64,000 nucleotides of DNA. It comes from Tetragonia tetragonoides. Lineage: Eukaryota; Streptophyta; Magnoliopsida; Caryophyllales; Aizoaceae. The DNA lies in the NCBI GenBank assembly GCA_038025085.1, contig CM076153.1, positions 3,782,001 to 3,846,000 of the forward strand, given 5' to 3'. Below are positions 58,218 to 64,000 of this stretch, one piece after another (the first letter of the stretch is position 1; each line of letters starts with the position of its first letter). The position numbers and the translations under genes were made by a program. The notes under the pieces were generated by a model. The model was not told where the DNA came from. It did no database searches and worked only from the letters and a program-made list of their open reading frames with translations.

Positions 58218-61067
58218 ATGGACCAATACTACTCCCCTGATGCTGCTGTTGTTGTTGCTCCGACACTCGCAACAATGGCAACAGATCAGGATGCACCTGC
58301 TCGAGCTCGTCCCCTTGCTCATTATCACCCTGATCTCTGGGGCGATCGTTTCCTTAACCACACTGCCCCGGACCAGGTATATTATTATTTCATACAACCA
58401 ACATTATTATGCTGTCACTTCATCATTCAAATTTCGTGATTTTTTTTTCTTGATTTAAGTATGTATATTAGCTTTATTATGGCGTAATTAAAATCTTGCA
58501 TGGGCATGCATGATAGTATACCTTTATCTACATGCGTCTCTACAACTATTATCCCTTAACTATTAATTTGAGCGAGGGTTCAATTATTATCGATCCATCG
58601 GTCTTTTGTGCTTCGCTCCCTTATAACCAAAAAGCAAGGTATTATGGGGCTGAAGGAACCTGTCACTGTACTATATAGTCCTTACAATATCACTATATAC
58701 TTGTTCAAATGAGTATTCAATATCACTAAATACTTCGTACAATATCACTAAATACTCCGTACAATATCACTATGTACTTGTTCATATGAGTATTTTGTAT
58801 TGATCAAAAACTCATTTATCCTTTTTTTGGGTACTAAAAAAGCTACTAATCGATGTGTACCTGCTTCTTCAAGTGGATTCTTGGTTTTAGCTTTACCCAT
58901 CAGCGTAAAGCCAAGAACCGAGATAGTCTCCTTAGCTTGATCTTTTGTTTTCATAATGTTATTTTAGGTCGCTCAACGCCTGACTGAGCAAGAGGTCAAT
59001 GAGCTTAAAGAGCAAGTGAGGGCAAAGCTCGTGGCTGTCATCGAGGATCCAAAAGAAATACTGATCTTTATCGATGACATTGAACAACTTGGAGAGGCAT
59101 ACCACTTTGAAGAAGAAATTGAGGCTATCCTACAACAATTCTATGATAAGTACTATAATGATCAGAACTGCTATAAAGACGACGATCTCCTGTATATCTC
59201 TCTCAAATTTCGTATCTTGAGGCAACATGGCTTTTATGTCTCCTGTGGTATGGTGCTTTCAACATGGCTATAGTATATCTCTTGAAACTAAAATAGAATT
59301 GAAGTTTATGATATTGTTTCTTTCATCGATGCAGATGTCTTTGAAAAGTTTAAGAATGAGGAGGGACGCTTCAAGGAGTCCTTGAGAACAAATGTTCAAG
59401 GAATACTGAACTTGTATGAAGCTTCCTATCTTAGAATACATGGCGAAAAGATCTTAGATGAAGCAGTGGAATTCACCACAAGCCATCTGAAAGCGCTTGT
59501 TGGTCAATTGAGTGAACCCTTAGCAACACAAGTAAATCAAGCCTTAAAATTACCCCTCCACAAAGGCATCACAAGGCTACTATCTAGATACTATATCTCC
59601 ACTTATGAGCGCCATCCTTCACATGACAAAACTTTGCTAAGACTCGCGAAATTAGATTTTAATTTGCTGCAATCATTGCATTTGAAGGAGCTAGGAGACC
59701 TCTCCAGGTAAATTTATAATATGAATCATGAAATGGTTTTAACAAGAGTACATGCCTCGTTCGAATGAATGTTAATTTCCCTTTCAAATCTAAATAATCA
59801 TCAGGTGGTGGAAAAGCTTGGATTTTTCCAAAAAAGTACCCTTTGCAAGAGATAGAATTGCAGAGGTATACTTTTGGATGTTAGGGACCTTCTACGAACC
59901 TCAATATGCTTTAGGAAGAGCGATATTCACCAAATTGTACAAGATGACATCAGTTATGGATGACACATATGATGCATATGGGTTCTTCGAAGAACTTGAA
60001 CCATACACAGAAGCAGTGCAGAGGTTTGTAAAACTTACTCCATAAGTACATGATGATATGATTTCATAGTGTAATTTGAGTATAGTGTAATTTGAACTAA
60101 TAGCGATGAATAGATTTGAGTATTTAGAATACATGATGAAGATGATTTCATCACTTGAATTTCAGGTGGGACAAAAGTTGCATGAACCAACTCCCTGACT
60201 ACATGAAATTGACTTATGAGAAACTCCTTGATACTTTCCATGGATTTGAACAAGATCTAGCCAAAGAGGGAAGATCGCACCTTGTTGCTTACCTCCGAGA
60301 ACTAGTAGGGAAAAGTTGCTTAATTAATTAAGATCATTTTCCTTTCTTTGTTGGAATTTACAATGCACATTATATATGATTCTACAACCTAATACTGTTT
60401 CTTTTTTTCCAAATAATTTAATCAAATTAATAGATGAAAGCTCATAATCGAGGCTACTTCCAAGAGGCAAAGTGGTGTCATCAAAAGTATGTGCCAAGCT
60501 ATGATGAGTATCTCAGGGATGCCGCCATCACAACAGCTGGTTACACCATGATGTCTGCTACAACTTTCTTAGGCATGGGGCATTTCGCAACCAAAGAGGC
60601 CTTTGAATGGGTCAGCCAAACCCCTAAGCCTGTTAAAGCTTCATGTATAATTGGCAGGCTCATAGGTGATATTGCAAGCCATAAGGTATGTACATTACAT
60701 ATACATCTTCAAGTTATAGTGTGTAAACTCAACAAATTTTCATCCTTAAATTATCAATTGAAATTTGCAGATAGAGCGAAACAGAGATCATGTTGCATTG
60801 GCTATAGAATGCTACATGAAGCAATATGGTGTGTCGGAGGAAAAAGCTGTAGAAGGACTCCACAAGGAAGTGGAGAAAGCATGGAAGGACTTAAATGAAG
60901 AGATGTTTAGGCCGACCAAATTTCCCAGGCCATTACTAACTCGAATCCTAAACTTGTCAAGGGTCATTGAAGTTTTCTATCGGCTAGGTGATGATGACTA
61001 CTCGGTTGTGAGCCAAAATATGCAGGAGAAAATTCAAGTAGTCCTCATAGATCCTGTCCCGGTGTAA
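58218..61067 (+). CDS. TPS-a sesquiterpene synthase 2 (intact)
   Basis: Seven exons: 58218-58376, 58968-59247, 59335-59707, 59805-60023, 60166-60304, 60434-60685 and 60771-61067. All phases fit and give 572 residues. There is no plastid transit peptide, so it should act in the cytosol on farnesyl diphosphate. The N-terminal [16 protein letters not shown] is in place of RR(x)8W. RxR is RDR at 286-288 and DDxxD is DDTYD at 323-327. The NSE/DTE motif reads [11 protein letters not shown], with Gly at 468 where Asn or Asp normally binds Mg; the Ser and Glu (472, 476) are kept. Seven exons and length fit TPS-a. The product cannot be predicted. The start could be two codons upstream (58212). It is diverged from broken synthase 1 but has the same exon layout. 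Confidence 0.93.
58682..58790. repeat. Tandem repeats in TPS2 intron 1
   Basis: Four or five imperfect units of caatatcactaaatacttcgta, about 22 bp each. Confidence 0.8.
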
Positions 61068-61652
61068 CGGGATCGAATACTATTTTGTGTCTAAGTATTG
61101 ATGGAAGGGTTGCTTTGGCAAAGTGGTTTGCTGAATAATGGAATGGAGATATACCTATCATTCCCCGTGTGATCCTCTACTGTCACAGTAGAGAACAGTA
61201 ATATTAACGGTTGTTTCTGATGTAAGTTAGAGTAAATCTCTTTGTTGTTTGTTTTACAATAATAAAATTAAAATTTCCTATTGTTGTGAATAAAGCTCTC
61301 CCTCCCTAGTCTTGACCTTCCCAAAAAATCATCATTTTTATTTTGATCGGTTAAAATTGAGCAATTGTAATTAATTACCGTATTAGATGATATACAATCA
61401 ATTAACTACATTTTTCTCATCTCTCTCCTCGGTCTCACCCTTCACTTTGCACCCTACATAACGATTGCATTATTGTATAACTAGCCGATAAACGAACTCT
61501 TAATAATTTCAAATAGAACAGAGATTTATCATTTGTAAAAAAAACAATCAATCTTAGACACATACAATCAGATGATGCATTAGATATGAGCTAATCTCAT
61601 TGTCATCAGCATCATCTGTTTATTCAATTCAAACGAAAACAGAAATCATGAG
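61068..61652. other. TPS2 3' flank, then dirigent-like 3' flank
   Basis: No gene is seen. From about 61555 the sequence matches the 3' flank of dirigent gene 2 (53860-53955): both have catctgtttattcaattc and aaacgaaaac-gaaatcatgag. The match stops at the LTR. Confidence 0.6.
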
Positions 61653-62447
61653 TGTTGGGGAAAGCACACAAATACACAAGCGGAAGCAACAAAGACTTTT
61701 TCCCCGATTGTGATGCAAAGATGAGCAATAACCAATTCAAGCAACCAAACAATATTGAACCAAAATGACAGCAGCAAATGGAACTATAAATCAGCCCCAA
61801 AAACAGTAAATAAACAAGGAGACGCAAGGATTTACGTGGAAACCCCGATGTGGGAAAAAAACCACGGGACCACTAACAAACGGTACCAAAATCTCCACTA
61901 ATCAACAAATTAACAAGTGGGTACAACAATAGTTCTTCCCTAAATCAACTAGAGGTATTCACAATCATCAAGGATCAACCTTGGCACAACAAGTCTCCCA
62001 AATCATCACCCAAAAGAGTGGAAATACAATTTCGTATAAAATAAGAGCTGAATTTAGAAAACTGACTTAGAGAGCTCCAAATGAAATTCTGACCGTTGGA
62101 TTTGAAGAGGGGGATGTCAGGAACAACGTGCTAAAATCTGCGACGATCGGAGTTCGTTTGGTCGTCGATCGGGGCGGATTTCTAGGCTGCCAGCACCAAA
62201 ATTCGTGGGTGGCTCCTCTTCTCTCTCTCCTCTTCACTTCTAGACTTTTCTCCTGATTTTGTGAGTGTCTAGGCTTTCTCTCTCTTGCACTCAGCCCTTC
62301 TAACCTTTTGGCTTATAAGGGAAGCCACTTGGGAGTGAATATACGAAATTGCTCTTCACTAAAACATGATATGGATAACCCATATGGTAAGCAAATATAA
62401 CCCAGATTAATTGGACTCTTCCTCCATGCAGGAGGGATACTCCAACA
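61653..62447 (-). repeat. 3' LTR of copia element 2
   Basis: 795 bp on the minus strand, from TGTTGGAGTATCC to its CA end (plus strand tgttggggaaag). A purine tract (gtaggagtgagggggagat) lies just upstream of it in the element's direction. The other LTR is outside the window. Confidence 0.8.
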
Positions 62448-62463
62448 AATCTCCCCCTCACTC

Positions 62464-63999
62464 CTACATGGGGGGCTCGACCAAGCCCGCAATCTTTCTA
62501 CAAACAAGGAGTTTCTCCTTAGGCAAGGCCTTCGTCAACATGTCCGATCCGTTGAGATCGGTGTGAATCTTCACAAGCTCAAATGACTTGTCTTCTACCG
62601 CTTCTCGAATCCAATGATACCTCCTCCGTATGTGTATGGTTCGGTAATGGTAGGTTGCATTCTTGGCAAGGTGGATGACACTTTGACTATCACAATAAAG
62701 AGGGTACTTGTCTTGTTTCAAACCCAACTCCTCTAGAAAATCTCTCATCCAAATAAACTCCTTGCCAGCTTCAACCGCTGCCATATACTCAGATTCTGTG
62801 GTAGACAGAGCAACACACTTTTGCAATTTTGATTGTCATGAAACAACTCCCCCTGCAAATGTCATCAAGTATCCGGAGGTAGACTTACTAGCATCAATAT
62901 CACCTGACAAATCAGCATCTGTGTAGCCATCTAACACAGGTTGTCCGGGACCAAAGCATAAACACACTCTAGAAGTACCTCTGAGATACCGCATGATCCA
63001 CTTTACTGCTGCCCAATGCTCCTTACCAGGATTAGACATGAACCTGCTAACAACCCCAATGGCATGTGCAATGTCTGGCCTAGTGCATACCATGGCATAC
63101 ATCAAACTCCCCACGACGGATGCATAAGGCACCATCATCATCTCTTTCTTGTCGTTCTCCCTTGTAGGACACTAGCTGGAGCTTAGCTTCATGTGACCTG
63201 CAAGTGGCGAGCTCACGTGTTTAGCTTTGTCCATCTTGAACCTCTCTAGCAGCTTCTGGATGTAACTCTCTTGTGATAGCCATATCTTCTTGCTCTTCCT
63301 ATCACGAGAGATACGCATGCCCAAAATTTGCTTTGCAGGGCCAAGGTCCTTCATTGCAAAGGACTTGCTTAAGGCACTCTTCAGGTTGGCAATCTTCTCC
63401 TTATCCTGTCCAACAATCAACATGTCATCCACATAAAGTAAGAGAATCAGAAAATCACCTCCGGCGTAATGCTTCACAAACACACATGAATCTGCATGTG
63501 TCTTGTGGAAACTGTGGTCTTTCATGAAAGACTCAAACTTCTTGTACCATTGTCGAGGTGCTTGTTTCAAGCCATATAAACTCTTTTTCAAACGGCATAC
63601 AAGCTTCTCACTTCCCTTCTCTTGGAAACCTTCTGGTTGCTCCATGTAGATTTCCTCCTCTAAGTCACCATGAAGGAAAGCAGTCTTCACATCAAGTTGT
63701 TCCACCTCCAAATCCATGCTAGCAGCTAAGCCAAGAACAACTCTAACAGAAGACATCTTCACAACTGGAGAGAAAATCTCTTCAAAGTCTATGCCTTTCT
63801 TTTGACCTGAGCCTTTCACCACCAAACGTGCCTTGTACCTAGGTGGTGAACCATCTTCTCCACTTTTCAATCTGTACACCCATTTGTTCTTGAGTGCTCT
63901 CTTGCCCTTAGGCAACTCCACTAAGTCATAGGTGTGGTTCTCATGCAAGGATTTCATCTCATCTTGCATGGCATTATACCACTCCTTGCAGTGCTCATG
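62464..63999 (-). pseudogene. Copia element 2, RT and RNase H of pol (partial, two stops)
   Basis: The minus strand carries one frame from the right edge to the stop at 62464, broken by TAG at 63172-63174 and TGA at 62836-62838. Motifs: KARLVVKG, FLHGDLEEEIYMEQPEGF, SLYGLKQAPRQWYKKF, YVDDMLIVG for reverse transcriptase, and TDADLSGD and STTESEYMA for RNase H. The wording is that of the Tnt1-like (Tork) lineage, different from copia element 1. Gag, protease and integrase lie beyond the window. Two stops mean this copy is inactive. Confidence 0.88.
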
Positions 64000-64000
64000 T

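Overview
The window is nuclear DNA of a flowering plant, most likely a eudicot. It is AT-rich, its genes are split by short GT-AG introns, and it is full of plant transposons (Ty1/copia, CACTA, Helitron, hAT-like, Tourist/Stowaway MITEs, SINEs, LINE relics). I cannot name the species. The MITE and sesquiterpene synthase style would fit Caryophyllales, but that is a weak guess.

The gene content is that of a specialised-metabolism locus: two TPS-a sesquiterpene synthases, an array of CYP71A-type P450s, one CYP71D-type P450, one SDR110C (neomenthol dehydrogenase/isopiperitenone reductase type) reductase and two dirigent proteins. Unrelated fragments are present too: receptor-like kinase C-lobes, a lone plastid transit-peptide exon and a 14-3-3 piece.

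Layout. 1-20 kb: a direct duplication of about 9.24 kb carries a receptor kinase tail, a LINE relic and a CYP71A gene. Further partial copies follow, giving four CYP71A copies on the minus strand, all broken. A 3,994-bp CACTA element (13951-17944) sits between copies, and its empty site is preserved near 6.71 kb. 20.6-30.1 kb: sesquiterpene synthase 1 (minus) is a pseudogene whose first intron holds a young copia element and a second inverted-repeat element. 30.6-34.3 kb: a Harbinger-like element with a Myb/SANT-like exon. 36.1-38.0 kb: the SDR gene, split by a SINE in exon 2. 39.2-39.7 kb: intact dirigent gene 1. 40.3-41.1 kb: a Helitron. 42.2-44.1 kb: intact CYP71D-like gene. 46.2-49.6 kb: the only intact CYP71A-like gene, with a hAT-like element in its intron. 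53.1-54.6 kb: a deleted P450 relic and frameshifted dirigent gene 2. 55.7-57.6 kb: a second CACTA-like element. 58.2-61.1 kb: intact sesquiterpene synthase 2. From 61.65 kb to the end: the 3' LTR and pol of a second, degenerate copia element, inserted in sequence that matches the 3' flank of dirigent gene 2.

If the cluster works, synthase 2 would make a sesquiterpene skeleton from farnesyl diphosphate in the cytosol and the two intact P450s would oxidise it at the ER. The SDR, now broken, would have acted on the alcohol or ketone. The dirigent protein could be a bystander. Of each duplicated family only one member is intact, so the locus looks like a terpenoid cluster partly decayed by transposition and small indels. 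This pathway reading is inference; the gene models and lesions are read from the sequence.
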